Part shown: in pieces, positions 34,870 to 44,631 of the stretch
Position numbering within the stretch: position 1 is the stretch's first letter
How the letters are laid out: every line of letters begins with the position of its first letter
Source: Sphaerospermopsis torques-reginae ITEP-024
GTDB taxonomy: Bacteria > Cyanobacteriota > Cyanobacteriia > Cyanobacteriales > Nostocaceae
DNA: 64,000 nucleotides
Reading direction: 5' to 3'
NCBI RefSeq assembly: GCF_019598945.1
Contig: NZ_CP080598.1
Location: 4,092,001-4,156,000 of the forward strand
Made by a program: the position numbers and the translations under genes
Notes under the pieces: generated by a model
The model's database searches: none
What the model saw: the letters and a program-made list of their open reading frames with translations, nothing else
What the model was told of the DNA's origin: nothing

Positions 34870-36099
34870 ATGAATAATTTTCAACTTCCTAATTTACCCT
34901 TACCATTACCGCTTTTAGGTTCTGAAGTTGGTTCTTTTACTGAGTTTACAGTAACTCAAAGAATGCCAAATATTGCACGTCGTGTCATTAAAGAAAATAA
35001 ATTTCCCACTGAGATAAATCAAAGCTTGGAAAAATTAGCAGCAGAACTTCCCAACGGATATTTACAACATTTAAAAAATGACACAGGTGCAGATTTTCAT
35101 AACTGGGAGAAATATTTAGAACCTTATATAAATCAACGTTGGGTAGATGTACCTTGGTTTTTTGCGGAAACTTATTTTTATCGTCTTATTCTCAATATTA
35201 CTAATTACTTTCAACCAGGGAAATGGCAAGGTGTTGATCCATTTTTATCACAAAAAGAACAAGGTTTAGAAGCTTCCATTGATGCGATTATTTCTTTATG
35301 TACTCAAGTACAGCAATGGTTAAATGAATCAAAAAAAGCAGGTAAACCTAGTAAATCTTCTCTCATTGCTTTATTGTATTTCGCATTATGGGGAAATAGA
35401 GTTGATTTGAGTTTATGGTCTGCTTTTGAAGATAACAGAAGCAATTTTGATATTCAAACTCAATTAAATAATATTTTGATAGATGATTCATTTGCAGTTA
35501 CTAAGCTATTAACTAAGTCAGAAAATAACCGCATTGATTTTGTCATTGATAATGCAGGTTTTGAGTTAATTTGTGATTTATGTTTAGTTGATTTTCTCTT
35601 AGGTAGTGGTTTTGCAAATCAGGTTTATTTACATTTGAAACCCCATCCCACTTTTGTCTCAGATGCAATGATTAAGGATGTCTATGCAACTAGAGATTTT
35701 TTAGCAGCAGGTAGCCATCCTGATGTTAAATCATTTGTGCAAAGATTAAGTAAAAATCTGGATTCAGGAAAATTGATTTTAACAGAAAATTATTTTTGGA
35801 CTTCACCTTTACCATTTTGGCAAATTCCCCAATCACTGAAAGATGAACTAGGAAAATCGAATTTAATAGTTGTTAAAGGTGATGCTAATTATCGGCGGTT
35901 GTTAGGAGATGTACACTGGGATTATACTACAAATTTTGCCGATATAGTTGCTTATTTACCTGCACCGATGGTAGCTTTACGCACATTAAAATCAGAGGTT
36001 GCCGCAGGTCTGAAAGCAGAAGTTTTACAGGAATTAGCAACAGTAGACCCTAAGTGGTTGACAAATGGACAGTGGGGAGTAATTCAGTTGGTAAGTTAA
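34870..36099 (+). CDS. DUF89/ARMT1-like damage-control phosphatase
   Basis: A 409-residue protein of the DUF89 family (subgroup with ARMT1-like architecture). Landmarks: an N-terminal helical domain with WVDVPWFFAETYFYRLIL, the metal-binding IDNAGFELICDL, LHLKPHPTFVSDAMIKDV, and near the end VVKGDANYRRLLGD and VALRTLKSEV. The Asp-Asn pair and KGDxNYR are the expected active-site residues. Family members hydrolyse harmful or misformed phosphometabolites such as sugar phosphates. The metallophosphoesterase starting 33 bp further on probably shares its transcript. Confidence 0.88.
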   Translation: MNNFQLPNLPLPLPLLGSEVGSFTEFTVTQRMPNIARRVIKENKFPTEINQSLEKLAAELPNGYLQHLKNDTGADFHNWEKYLEPYINQRWVDVPWFFAETYFYRLILNITNYFQPGKWQGVDPFLSQKEQGLEASIDAIISLCTQVQQWLNESKKAGKPSKSSLIALLYFALWGNRVDLSLWSAFEDNRSNFDIQTQLNNILIDDSFAVTKLLTKSENNRIDFVIDNAGFELICDLCLVDFLLGSGFANQVYLHLKPHPTFVSDAMIKDVYATRDFLAAGSHPDVKSFVQRLSKNLDSGKLILTENYFWTSPLPFWQIPQSLKDELGKSNLIVVKGDANYRRLLGDVHWDYTTNFADIVAYLPAPMVALRTLKSEVAAGLKAEVLQELATVDPKWLTNGQWGVIQLVS

Positions 36100-36132
36100 G
36101 GTATTTAGTAGAGACGTTAGCTAATTTCAGCT

Positions 36133-37701
36133 ATGAAATTGATTTCTGAACCATCAGTTCCGGTAAAAATCCAAAAAATGAACCAAAGGGTGCGATCGCA
36201 GCATCCCAGTATTCAGCAACGAGGAATTGACCAAACCTCGATGATTTTAGATGATAATGGCAGGGAGAAAAATCAAAATTTCTCCTTTATGGTCATCGGT
36301 GATAGCGGTACTAAGTCTCATTATGGTTCTCATCCTCAGCGTCAAGTTGCCGAAATGATGTTAAATCATAGTGATGATTGCCGTTTTATTTTGCATACTG
36401 GTGATGTTGTTTATGTGGTGGGTTCTCGTGAGTATTATCCGCCTAATTTTATTGAACCTTATCGGGAATTTTTGGTAGGTGGTGAAAACCCCGAAAATAT
36501 TGCTTATGACCAAATGGTTTTTAAGTTGCCAATTTTGCCAGTTTTAGGTAATCATGACTATTATGATGTGCCTTTGGTTTATCGTTTAATCACTGGTTCG
36601 ACTTTACCTTTACGGCGAATGTTGCGTTACAAAGATATTGAAATTGGTTGGCATGGTTCAAATCAAGGAGATGCTTATACAAGGGCTTTTATAGATTATT
36701 TAGCCGCTATTTCTCCCCATGAATTAGAATCTCATTTAGATAAATATTACACTGCCAAAAGTAATACGGGGCGATGTTTGCGTTATCAACCGGGAAATTT
36801 TACCCGTTTACCTAATAGGTATTATACTTTTAATTATGGGGGAATTGATTTTTTTGCCCTGGATTCTAATACTTTTAATACTCCAGAACCGTTACCAGAA
36901 AACCAAGCGGGAGATATTCGCAGGGAGTTGTTACAGCGTCGTCAAAAGTTGGAACAAGAAGAGTTAGAAATTTTGGCAGAATGTGATAAACTCAACTCTG
37001 AAAATCCCGAAGAATCAGAACAATTAGCTGATTTAGGTGCTAAGGTAGACCAACTCAACGAAGTCAAACTTGACATTGAAAAACAATTAGAAATTCACAC
37101 CAGTGCAGATGTGGATTTTGAGCAACTTGACTGGTTAAAAGATAGATTAATTGCATCTTGGCAAAATTCAGAAGTGCGGGGACGGGTGATATTTTTCCAT
37201 CATCCTCCCTATGTAACAGAAGCTACCAAATGGCATCAGGGACAAACCTTAGCTGTACGTCATCGGTTGCGGGGAGTTTTTGAGCAAGTTGCGGCTGCTT
37301 TAGGTAATATAAATCAAGGTAGACCGCTTGTGGATGTGGTTTTCAATGGCCACGCGCACTGTTTGGAATATCTGCGGACGGTGGATACAGGATATGCCGA
37401 TTCACACATTAATTATATAGTTTGTGGTGGCAGTGGTCGCCGTCCCCGTCGGCAACGACAAGAAGGAACAGAATTAGTAGAAACTTTTACCGATGGTAAT
37501 AGTAATTATACTCAGAAAGTCGCTGAGTCTCTGCTGTATGTGGGACGCAGTGGTTACGGTTTAGAAAGGAAAAAACCTTATTCCTGCTTGCGGGTTGATG
37601 TGAAAGACGGTTTTCCGGCTAAGTTTATTATTACACCATTAGTTACAGAGCAAGTAGAGGGAAAATGGTGCGATCGCCAATTAGAACCTATTGTCATTTA
37701 A
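36133..37701 (+). CDS. Metallophosphoesterase (calcineurin-like)
   Basis: A 522-residue protein with a calcineurin-like phosphoesterase core: FMVIGDSGT (first Asp), LHTGDVVYVVGS (bridging Asp), LPVLGNHDYYD (Asn-His), VIFFHHPPYV and VFNGHAHCLEY (metal His residues). A coiled-coil insertion rich in Glu and Gln (about residues 255-320) lies between them and is unusual in size. The gene follows the DUF89 phosphatase closely, and its last 37 bases overlap the following methyltransferase gene in another frame. Confidence 0.9.
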   Translation: MKLISEPSVPVKIQKMNQRVRSQHPSIQQRGIDQTSMILDDNGREKNQNFSFMVIGDSGTKSHYGSHPQRQVAEMMLNHSDDCRFILHTGDVVYVVGSREYYPPNFIEPYREFLVGGENPENIAYDQMVFKLPILPVLGNHDYYDVPLVYRLITGSTLPLRRMLRYKDIEIGWHGSNQGDAYTRAFIDYLAAISPHELESHLDKYYTAKSNTGRCLRYQPGNFTRLPNRYYTFNYGGIDFFALDSNTFNTPEPLPENQAGDIRRELLQRRQKLEQEELEILAECDKLNSENPEESEQLADLGAKVDQLNEVKLDIEKQLEIHTSADVDFEQLDWLKDRLIASWQNSEVRGRVIFFHHPPYVTEATKWHQGQTLAVRHRLRGVFEQVAAALGNINQGRPLVDVVFNGHAHCLEYLRTVDTGYADSHINYIVCGGSGRRPRRQRQEGTELVETFTDGNSNYTQKVAESLLYVGRSGYGLERKKPYSCLRVDVKDGFPAKFIITPLVTEQVEGKWCDRQLEPIVI

Positions 37702-38405
37702 TACTCATTCTTTTTCTCGGTTGGGGAATATTACTAACTTTCTCCAACCTTCCCGCAGCAGCGTTACCCGTTTACGAACAGCGACAAAATCACAGTCCTG
37801 ATGGTATCGGTAAATACTACATGGGTCGGGAAATTGCTCAAGTAATGGGTTATACAGGTGCTGGTTGGTTAGAAAGACCTAGCAGAGAAACAGAAGAAAA
37901 ACCCAGTCAAATAGTCCCACTTCTCAACTTAAAACCTGATGATGTAGTTGCAGATATTGGTGCTGGTACGGGATATGTAAGCTTTTTAATAGCACCATTA
38001 TTAACCCAAGGAAAGGTTTTAGCAGTTGATGTTCAACCGCAAATGTTGGAGATAATTGACTATTTTAAACAAGAGAAAAATATCCATAATGTAGAACCAA
38101 TTTTAGCAACAGAAACTAACCCTAACTTACCACCAGAAAGCATAGATTTAGCAATCTTTGTAGATGCTTATCATGAGTTAGCATATCCCCAAGAAGTCAT
38201 GACAGAAATTGTTAAAGCATTAAAACCAGGTGGGAGAGTCGTGTTAGTCGAATATCGGGGAGAAAACCCCTTTATTATGATTAAAGGTTTGCACAAAATG
38301 ACACAGAAACAAGTGAAAAAAGAAATGCAAGCAGTGGGTTTAGTTTATCAAGAAACGAAAAATACATTACCGCAGCAGCATTTTCTGGTATTTGCTAAAC
38401 CATGA
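37665..38405 (+). CDS. Class I SAM-dependent methyltransferase with signal peptide
   Basis: A 246-residue protein. Residues 1-34 form a signal-like segment (CHLILILFLGWGILLTF, then a NLPAAALP cleavage site). The SAM-binding motif I is VVADIGAGTGYVSF (about residues 92-105), followed by acidic VLAVDVQP and a GGRVVLVEYRGE strand. The family is a Rossmann methyltransferase. An export signal on a SAM enzyme is strange because SAM is cytoplasmic; it may instead act as a membrane anchor. The start overlaps the preceding gene by 37 bases, with GAGGG just ahead of the ATG. Confidence 0.82.
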   Translation: MVRSPIRTYCHLILILFLGWGILLTFSNLPAAALPVYEQRQNHSPDGIGKYYMGREIAQVMGYTGAGWLERPSRETEEKPSQIVPLLNLKPDDVVADIGAGTGYVSFLIAPLLTQGKVLAVDVQPQMLEIIDYFKQEKNIHNVEPILATETNPNLPPESIDLAIFVDAYHELAYPQEVMTEIVKALKPGGRVVLVEYRGENPFIMIKGLHKMTQKQVKKEMQAVGLVYQETKNTLPQQHFLVFAKP

Positions 38406-38600
38406 TTTTTTTATTTCACGCAGAGACGCAGAGTAACAGGGGAAGAACGCAAGAGTTTTGATATAATTAAAAAAAATCTCTCTCTTTTCTCTCTTTTCTC
38501 TCTTCTCTTTCTTCCCTTCGTTTCTTCGTGTCTTCGTGGTATGGCTAACGCCACGCTTCGCGAACGTTAAAAAGAAGTTTCTGAAAAATATAAATAATTT

Positions 38601-38632
38601 GTTGGGTTGCGCTGTCGCTTAACCCAACCTAC
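38601..38632. repeat. Short hairpin related to the 135-bp MITE core
   Basis: GTTGGGTT and AACCCAACCTAC face each other across a short loop. It resembles the inner hairpin of the elements at 8974-9108 and 10719-10853. The rest of the 38406-38638 gap is CTCTTTT-type simple repeats and GTCTTCGTGG-type short words. Confidence 0.5.
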
Positions 38633-38638
38633 TGTAAC

Positions 38639-38920
38639 TTATAACATTTGCGGAATCAAACTAGCTTTTTTAGCTGCACTATCCCAAACTATCCAATTGA
38701 TATTATCATCCAAATCAACTGCATTATTCGTAACTTTAAAATACAACTTTTCTCCTCCTTTTAATTCTACAGCAAAATCACCTTTTTGGGCATAAACAAC
38801 AATTAAACCTCTATCCCGTAAACAATACATTGACCAATTTTTTAAAGATTGTTTATGGGGTTCATGGGGAATAGGTGGATTTGTAATGACATCGTTGATA
38901 AATTTTAAAACTTTTTCCAT
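38639..38920 (-). CDS. Hypothetical protein, 93 residues
   Basis: I do not recognise this protein. It has a helical start (EKVLKFINDVITNPPIPHEP), then a compact strand-rich part (DRGLIVVYAQKGDFAVELKG, LYFKVTNNAVDL) with two tryptophans near INWIVWDSA. It ends only eight bases before the VOC gene's stop region on the same strand, so it is downstream of that gene and likely co-transcribed. No catalytic motif is evident. Confidence 0.6.
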   Translation of the reverse strand: MEKVLKFINDVITNPPIPHEPHKQSLKNWSMYCLRDRGLIVVYAQKGDFAVELKGGEKLYFKVTNNAVDLDDNINWIVWDSAAKKASLIPQML

Positions 38921-38928
38921 GTTTCTAT

Positions 38929-39375
38929 TTAATGAGGATCACAACGAATTTCTATCATAAACCCATCGGGGTCATAAAAGTACACCCCTCTACCTGTAGG
39001 ACGGGTAAGGGGTCCATAAGCTATGACTAAATTATTTTCCCTGATCACGGATACAGCTTGATCAAATAATTGGGGATCAATATCAAATGCTAAATGATAT
39101 GCTCTAGTAAAGGATTTACTGGGGTCAGGGTCTGGTGGTAATAATTCTGGTTCTCCAAATAAGTCTAATATTGTTCCATCTGGGGTGATGAAATTAGCAA
39201 CTTTTCCTTCAGCAACGAGTTGTTTTAATGTTTCGGGAACTTCTTCTCCTGTGAGTTCGTGTAATCCTAAAATATGTCCATAAAAATGGCGTGATGCTTG
39301 CATATCCGCAACGTTTAAAGCAATATGATGGATTTTGCGTAGGTAGCCGGTGGGAATATTTTGTTGATTATTCAT
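38929..39375 (-). CDS. VOC (glyoxalase/dioxygenase superfamily) protein
   Basis: A 148-residue protein with the two beta-alpha-beta-beta-beta halves of the VOC fold. The start KIHHIALNVADMQASRHFY carries the first metal His; AYHLAFDIDPQLFDQ carries the second, and GVYFYDPDGFMIEIRCD ends with the metal Glu. So the His-His-Glu set of a metal-dependent VOC enzyme is present. The substrate (glyoxal adducts, aromatic diols or antibiotics) cannot be read from sequence. The small gene at 38639-38920 follows closely. Confidence 0.88.
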   Translation of the reverse strand: MNNQQNIPTGYLRKIHHIALNVADMQASRHFYGHILGLHELTGEEVPETLKQLVAEGKVANFITPDGTILDLFGEPELLPPDPDPSKSFTRAYHLAFDIDPQLFDQAVSVIRENNLVIAYGPLTRPTGRGVYFYDPDGFMIEIRCDPH

Positions 39376-39452
39376 GGGTTTTTAATTTATGGGTTTTTAA
39401 TTTAGAGGTTGTTTCAAAAGTTTTTTATTGTCATCAATGACACTGATTGATC

Positions 39453-39540
39453 CCCCCAACCCCCAATGCCCAATCACCAGTCCCCAGTCCCCAGTTCCCA
39501 GTCCCCAGTTCCCAGTCCCCAATCACCAATCCCCAGTCAC
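39453..39540. repeat. CCCCAGTCC-type simple repeat
   Basis: About 90 bp of imperfect CAGTCCC/CAATCCC units lie between two minus-strand genes (ArgJ, and the VOC gene downstream). Nothing else is seen here. Confidence 0.75.
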
Positions 39541-39572
39541 CTATCCTCACGAAAAGACTTTTCCAGCAAACT

Positions 39573-40814
39573 CTAAGTTGTATATTCGGCGTTAATTTTC
39601 ACGTAGTCATAACTCAAATCACAACCCCAAGCTGTACCTGTTCCGTGGCCATGACCTACACTAACGGCAATTAATACTGTGTCTTCTTTGAGATAAGCAC
39701 CTGCGGACGTTTGTTTCAAATAAGCATTAACAGCAGCTTTATCAAAAGGTAAAGGTTGCCCATTTTCCATGAGTACAAAATCGCCGATTTTAATTTTCAG
39801 GTTATCTTGTTCAAAGGGTACTCCTGCACGGCCAGCAGCACCGGCGATCCTTCCCCAGTTGGGATCTCGTCCAAAGATTGCAGATTTAACTAAGGATGAT
39901 CCAGCAATGGTTTTGGCTATTTGTCGCGCTGCGGTTTCGTCGTTTGCACCACTGACTTGCACTTCTATTAAACAAGTTGCACCTTCTCCGTCACGGGCGA
40001 TCGCCTTGGCTAAATGTTGGCACACTGCGGTTAACATTGCTTCTAATTTTTCCGCTTCTGGTCCGGGTTCGGTAATAGCAGGAGTACGAGATGCACCGTT
40101 AGCTAAGGCTATTAAACTATCATTGGTGCTGGTATCTCCATCAACTGTAATCGAATTAAAACTTCTATCAGCAGCCCGTGTTAACATTTGTTGCCATAAT
40201 GTAGATGACACCGCTGCATCACAGGTAACAAAAGCTAACATGGTGGCCATATTAGGATGAATCATCCCCGAACCTTTAGCAATACCACCAATTCGCACCG
40301 GTCGGTCATGTATAGTTGTTTCTAAAGCAATGGATTTTGTGACTAAATCTGTGGTTATAATAGCTCCGGCAGCAGCATCCGATCCAGTTTCGGAAAGTTC
40401 TGCAACTAACTTAGGTATCCCATTTCGCAAAGCATCCATTTTAATTCTTTGACCTATTACCCCAGTGGAAGCGAGTAAAATTGATTCTGGGGAAATGTTC
40501 AACTCTTTCGCTAATAAGTCTGCACTTTCTAACGCATCTTTGACACCTTGACTTCCTGTAGCGGCGTTAGCTTGACCGGCATTACACAGTATAGCTCTAG
40601 TGGTATGCTTGCTTTGTAAACGTTGACGACAATAATCTACACAAGCGGCTTTCACATGACTTGTGGTAAATACACCAGCCGCGATCGCATCCACATCTGA
40701 TAATATTAACGCTAAATCCGGCAATCCCGAAGGTTTCAAACCAGCTTTAATACCTGCTGCACGATATCCCCTTGCTGCTGTCACACCACCTGTAATTTCT
40801 TTCCAGTCTGCCAT
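39573..40814 (-). CDS. argJ: Bifunctional ornithine acetyltransferase / N-acetylglutamate synthase
   Basis: A 413-residue ArgJ. It moves the acetyl group from N-acetylornithine to glutamate and can also use acetyl-CoA, in the cyclic arginine pathway. The self-cleavage site is clear: [16 protein letters not shown], with the N-terminal nucleophile Thr191 after Ala190. Other landmarks are [15 protein letters not shown] near the start, [13 protein letters not shown] and [17 protein letters not shown]. The length is normal. It is transcribed alone, with no other arginine gene in the window. Confidence 0.96.
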   Translation of the reverse strand: MADWKEITGGVTAARGYRAAGIKAGLKPSGLPDLALILSDVDAIAAGVFTTSHVKAACVDYCRQRLQSKHTTRAILCNAGQANAATGSQGVKDALESADLLAKELNISPESILLASTGVIGQRIKMDALRNGIPKLVAELSETGSDAAAGAIITTDLVTKSIALETTIHDRPVRIGGIAKGSGMIHPNMATMLAFVTCDAAVSSTLWQQMLTRAADRSFNSITVDGDTSTNDSLIALANGASRTPAITEPGPEAEKLEAMLTAVCQHLAKAIARDGEGATCLIEVQVSGANDETAARQIAKTIAGSSLVKSAIFGRDPNWGRIAGAAGRAGVPFEQDNLKIKIGDFVLMENGQPLPFDKAAVNAYLKQTSAGAYLKEDTVLIAVSVGHGHGTGTAWGCDLSYDYVKINAEYTT

Positions 40815-41021
40815 AATTTTGGATTTTAGATTTTAGATTTTGGATTGATGAAACCAATAGATCAGACGGTTTGCTACCATCAATAAACTATCAGTCAGTA
40901 TTGAATTGATCTTTATTGTGAGTTTATCTGTAATCAGGTCTTACCAATCAAAAAATATCAGAAAACAAACCTACTTCCTCTCTCTGCGTTCTCTGCGTCC
41001 TCTGCGGTTCTTTTTTATAGA

Positions 41022-41127
41022 TATAGCGTTTCCTAGTCTCATGAGGTACAAAATCATCTGCGTTTATCTGCGTCTATCTGCGTTCCATTATTATTGCTTG
41101 TACCTCACTTGAATGGGAATTACTATA
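41022..41127. mobile_element. MITE of the TATAG/TACAG family
   Basis: A 106-bp element with ends TATAGCGTTTCC and, inverted, TATAGTAATTCC, and the inner inverted words TGAGGTACA / TGTACCTCA shared with the elements at 5101-5205 and 49139-49244. The inner part is made of TCTGCGT/TATCTGCG short repeats. It is part of a 656-bp gap (40815-41470) without genes. Confidence 0.7.
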
Positions 41128-41254
41128 AATATTGAATACTAAACAGATTAAAACCAAAATTACACTAACATAAAACTAAAACATATCTGTAGAAGCAAGA
41201 AATTCACATTCTTTTCAGCACTGTCACTTGTCACCTGTCACCTAGAATCAAACT

Positions 41255-41282
41255 AAAAAAGAGAGCCATTAACATAGCTCTC
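41255..41282 (-). terminator. Rho-independent terminator, probably for gatB
   Basis: Read on the minus strand, GAGAGC and GCTCTC form a stem with a ten-base loop and are followed directly by TTTTTTAG. It lies about 190 bp after the gatB stop. A second hairpin at 41332-41350 (AGGGGTGAAACCCCTTTTT) has its T-run on the plus strand and no evident plus-strand gene before it. Confidence 0.65.
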
Positions 41283-41470
41283 CAAATCATCAGGGTGCAT
41301 CTACTTATCACAGTATAACATTTTTACCGTGAGGGGTGAAACCCCTTTTTGAGATTTTTTTGAGGAAATTTAACAAATAGGGAATAGGGAATAGGGAACA
41401 GGGAACAGGGAACAGGGAAGAAATTTATTGTTATTATCCTGAACTCCTGAACTCCTGAACTCCTAATATA

Positions 41471-42949
41471 CTAATTTCCGTTCAGTTTCTTTTCGACTAA
41501 CTCGTTAGTCAGTTTAGGTTCAGCACGTTTGTTGGTCTTTTTCAGCACTTGTCCCACAAAGAAACCTTTGAGGTTGGTTTTTCCTCCCCGGTATTGTTCT
41601 ACTTGTTGCGGATTTGCCGCAATGATTTCATCTATTATTTGTCCTAAAACAGCCGGATCGCTGATTAATTCCTGACCTGCAAAGGCTTTTTCTGGTTCTA
41701 ATTCGTTCAGTAAATCTACTAGCTTTTCTTTTGCTTGGGCGTTGCTAATCTTACCATTTTCAATTCTGGTAATTACATCTGCCAGACTTTCCGGTTTCAG
41801 TTTAATTTCGGAAATGGTGAGTTTTTGTTTGTTTAAGTAGGCTGCTATATCTTGGGTGATCCAGTTTGCAGCAGCTTTGGGATTTGCACCAGCGTTTATA
41901 GCACTTTCAAAGTATCCAGCGACAGAACTATCTTCTGTTAAAACCCTGGTATCATAGGCAGAAAGACCCAACTCGTTTTCATAACGATGGCGTTTTTGTG
42001 CAGGTAATTCTGGTAATTCGCTTTTCCAATTTTTTAACTGTGTATCAGAAACCTCAATAGGCGCTAAATCAGGTTCAGGAAAATAACGATAATCGCTAGA
42101 ACCTTCTTTAACCCGCATACTGCTAGTACGTTGTGAACCTTCTTCCCAAAGTCGGGTTTCTTGAATTATTTTTTCCCCTGCTTCAATAGCGGCTATTTGA
42201 CGCTCAATTTCATAGTCTATCGCTTTTTGAATGGCACTAAAGGAGTTCATATTTTTAATTTCCACCTTTGTACCAAACTTTTCTTGTCCTACAGGACGGA
42301 CGGAAATATTCACATCACAACGCAGAGACCCTTCTTGCATATTGCCATCACTGACACCAAGATAACGCATAATGCGACGTAGTTCTTGGGCATATTCCGC
42401 AGCTTCTTGGCCTGTTCTCAGGTCTGGTTCAGAAACAATTTCCACCAAAGGGACACCAGCGCGGTTATAGTCTACCAGAGAATAACTAGAACCTGCTAGG
42501 CGATCGCTTCCTGCGTGTACAAGTTTTCCTGCATCCTCTTCCATGTGCAGACGAGTAATACCGATGCGTTTACGGGTGGGGTTTCCCGCATCATCTACCA
42601 TTTCTATTTCTAACCAACCATGTTCAGCTATGGGTAAGTCATATTGAGAAATTTGATAGTTTTTCGGTAAATCAGGATAAAAATACTGTTTACGGTCAAA
42701 TTTACTATATTTAGCGATTTGACAATTTAACGCTAAACCTGCTTTGACTGCATATTCTAGAACTTTGGCATTAAGTACGGGTAAAACTCCTGGTAAACCC
42801 ATACACACCGGGTCAATATTGGTGTTGGGATCTGCACCAAAAGCGGTGGAACTGCTAGAAAAGATTTTGGTGTTTGTAGAAAGTTGACAATGGGTTTCTA
42901 AACCAATAATTGCTTCGTATTCTGTTTTTACGGGTGTAGCTGTGGTCAT
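41471..42949 (-). CDS. gatB: Aspartyl/glutamyl-tRNA amidotransferase subunit B
   Basis: A 492-residue GatB, the subunit of the GatCAB complex that binds and phosphorylates Glu-tRNA(Gln) or Asp-tRNA(Asn) before amide transfer. Signatures: IGLETHCQLSTNTKIFSSSS at the start (residues 15-34), PVCMGLPGVLPVLN, KFDRKQYFYPDLPKNYQISQ, and MEEDAGKLVH. The C-terminal tail (about 345-492) has the YqeY-like domain ending in FFVGQVLKKTNKRAEP. Length is standard. It is transcribed alone; GatA and GatC are not in the window. Confidence 0.96.
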   Translation of the reverse strand: MTTATPVKTEYEAIIGLETHCQLSTNTKIFSSSSTAFGADPNTNIDPVCMGLPGVLPVLNAKVLEYAVKAGLALNCQIAKYSKFDRKQYFYPDLPKNYQISQYDLPIAEHGWLEIEMVDDAGNPTRKRIGITRLHMEEDAGKLVHAGSDRLAGSSYSLVDYNRAGVPLVEIVSEPDLRTGQEAAEYAQELRRIMRYLGVSDGNMQEGSLRCDVNISVRPVGQEKFGTKVEIKNMNSFSAIQKAIDYEIERQIAAIEAGEKIIQETRLWEEGSQRTSSMRVKEGSSDYRYFPEPDLAPIEVSDTQLKNWKSELPELPAQKRHRYENELGLSAYDTRVLTEDSSVAGYFESAINAGANPKAAANWITQDIAAYLNKQKLTISEIKLKPESLADVITRIENGKISNAQAKEKLVDLLNELEPEKAFAGQELISDPAVLGQIIDEIIAANPQQVEQYRGGKTNLKGFFVGQVLKKTNKRAEPKLTNELVEKKLNGN

Positions 42950-43201
42950 ATTATCATTTTGATGATTTTGCTTTAGGGTACTATTTTAGCGTTGTCGGGA
43001 GTCGTGCTAAAGGATGAGATGAGGTTTAACTGAAAAATTTAGATTTGCAGATTGATGAAAGTTTCGTTTTATCTAACAATAGAAAATTATCCCAGACTTA
43101 ATTTAATTGAACCGCAAAGACGAGCCAGTGCGTTGGGCGGCTCTGCCGACTTGTAGCAACTGGCGTGCAAAGTACACAAAGGTAAGAGATTTTTAGAGAG
43201 T

Positions 43202-44218
43202 TTATTTACAACCTTCAATGATACAAATATCATCAGCAGTACGAATAATCTGAGTTAATTTTAAACCAGCTTTCGTAAATAATTCGTGAAACTCTGCTGC
43301 TGTTCTTTCTTTACCACCAGGACACATCACCAACATATTCAAATCTAACATTTTTGCAGCACTAGGAATATTACCAGGTTCAACAATCATTTCTAAAACC
43401 AATATTTTACTATGCTCATCCATAGCATTTCGACAATTTTGCAGAATTTTAATTGCTCTTTCATCATCCCAGTCATGAACAATATGCTTTAAAAGATAAA
43501 CATCTCCTCCTGATGGAACTGATTCAAAAAAACTACCACTCACAGGTTGACAACGACTAACTATATCATGTTTTTCTAATGTTGGTTGACAATGAGAAAT
43601 TACATATTCTTCATCAAACAGAATACCTTGAAGATGGGGATATTGTTGTAAAAACTTACCTAACATTTCTCCATATCCTCCACCCACATCTACCAAGGTT
43701 TTAAAGGGGGAAAAATCATAAACATCGAGGATAGCTGTTTCCTCGACTAAAGAAAAAGAATTCATGCTTTGCTCAAAAATTTCAGCATCTTGAGGGTGGG
43801 ATTTAAAATATTCAAATACACCCATCCCAAAATGATGATCAAATGCTGGTTTTCCGGTTTTCACACTATAAAACATTTTCCCCCAAGGTTGATAATGGGG
43901 TGCATCTCCTAGCATAATAGCAGTTGCTTTGACTGATTGCGGATGATCACTACATAAATATTCAGCTAAAGGAGTGAGGATAAAGTTTTGATTATCTGTT
44001 TCTTGAAAAATACCGATACTTGCTAAAGCCCTCATGAGACGATATAAAGCACTAGGATCACTTTTTGTACTTTCAGCTAATTCTTGACAGGTTTGCTCAC
44101 CTTGTTGCAAAATATCAGCAATGCCTAATTTAGCAGCAGTGGAGATACCTTGAGCTACCCAATAACCGCTAATCATTTGTGTTAATTGAGTATGTAGGGA
44201 AAGTTGAGTTTCATTCAT
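43202..44218 (-). CDS. O-methyltransferase (plant/actinomycete OMT family)
   Basis: A 338-residue protein of the acetylserotonin/hydroxyneurosporene-type methyltransferase family. The N-terminal helical dimerisation part reads MISGYWVAQGISTAAKLGIA, followed by LYRLMRALASIGIF. The SAM site is TLVDVGGGYGEML, and the catalytic-base region YLLKHIVHDWDDERAIKILQ has the expected His-Asp. Such enzymes decorate natural products, quinones or carotenoids. No biosynthetic cluster is obvious around it. The ABC-2 permease at 44632 runs divergently, 413 bp away. Confidence 0.88.
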   Translation of the reverse strand: MNETQLSLHTQLTQMISGYWVAQGISTAAKLGIADILQQGEQTCQELAESTKSDPSALYRLMRALASIGIFQETDNQNFILTPLAEYLCSDHPQSVKATAIMLGDAPHYQPWGKMFYSVKTGKPAFDHHFGMGVFEYFKSHPQDAEIFEQSMNSFSLVEETAILDVYDFSPFKTLVDVGGGYGEMLGKFLQQYPHLQGILFDEEYVISHCQPTLEKHDIVSRCQPVSGSFFESVPSGGDVYLLKHIVHDWDDERAIKILQNCRNAMDEHSKILVLEMIVEPGNIPSAAKMLDLNMLVMCPGGKERTAAEFHELFTKAGLKLTQIIRTADDICIIEGCK

Positions 44219-44631
44219 TTGCAGTTTACCACTATATTGATATTGGTTGGACGGTAATCAGTCAGAATCCAAAATAAACAATGTAGGTAAGAATTAAGTG
44301 ACTTCTGATCCTAAATTCTTCCATTTAAATTATTTTGTTTTTGCACTGCTATCTATTATGAAACAAGATGAGAATTTTGCGGGTATTGATGTAATTAATT
44401 TTCATACTCTTCTTCTTTTAAGGCGTAACCACGTTGAGTAAATGGATATCCATAGCTAAATCCTCATCAATGTCAACATTATTTAACATCACTTTTTGAT
44501 ATAATGTAATATTAAGAATTATAAATATTATTGTCATTCTGGGCTAATTCCCAAGTGCAAAAATGTTTATAATTTGGACTCTTTAATTTTACACCCTGTA
44601 TATCTACTGTATATCTAATCTGAAAATCCCT
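44219..44631. other. Divergent spacer with no gene
   Basis: The 413-bp gap between the O-methyltransferase and the ABC-2 permease must hold both promoters. A minus-strand stretch just above 44395 can be read as a short tail (FTQRGYALKEEEYEN, then stop) without a start codon; it may be a gene remnant, but this is weak. Confidence 0.4.

Noticed and set aside
39769-40260. 163-codon frame antisense to argJ
   Set aside because: A shadow frame. ArgJ is complete and conserved on the other strand.
41332-41350. Hairpin AGGGGTGAAACCCCTTTTT as terminator
   Set aside because: The T-run is on the plus strand, where no gene precedes it; listed only as a remark under the gatB terminator.
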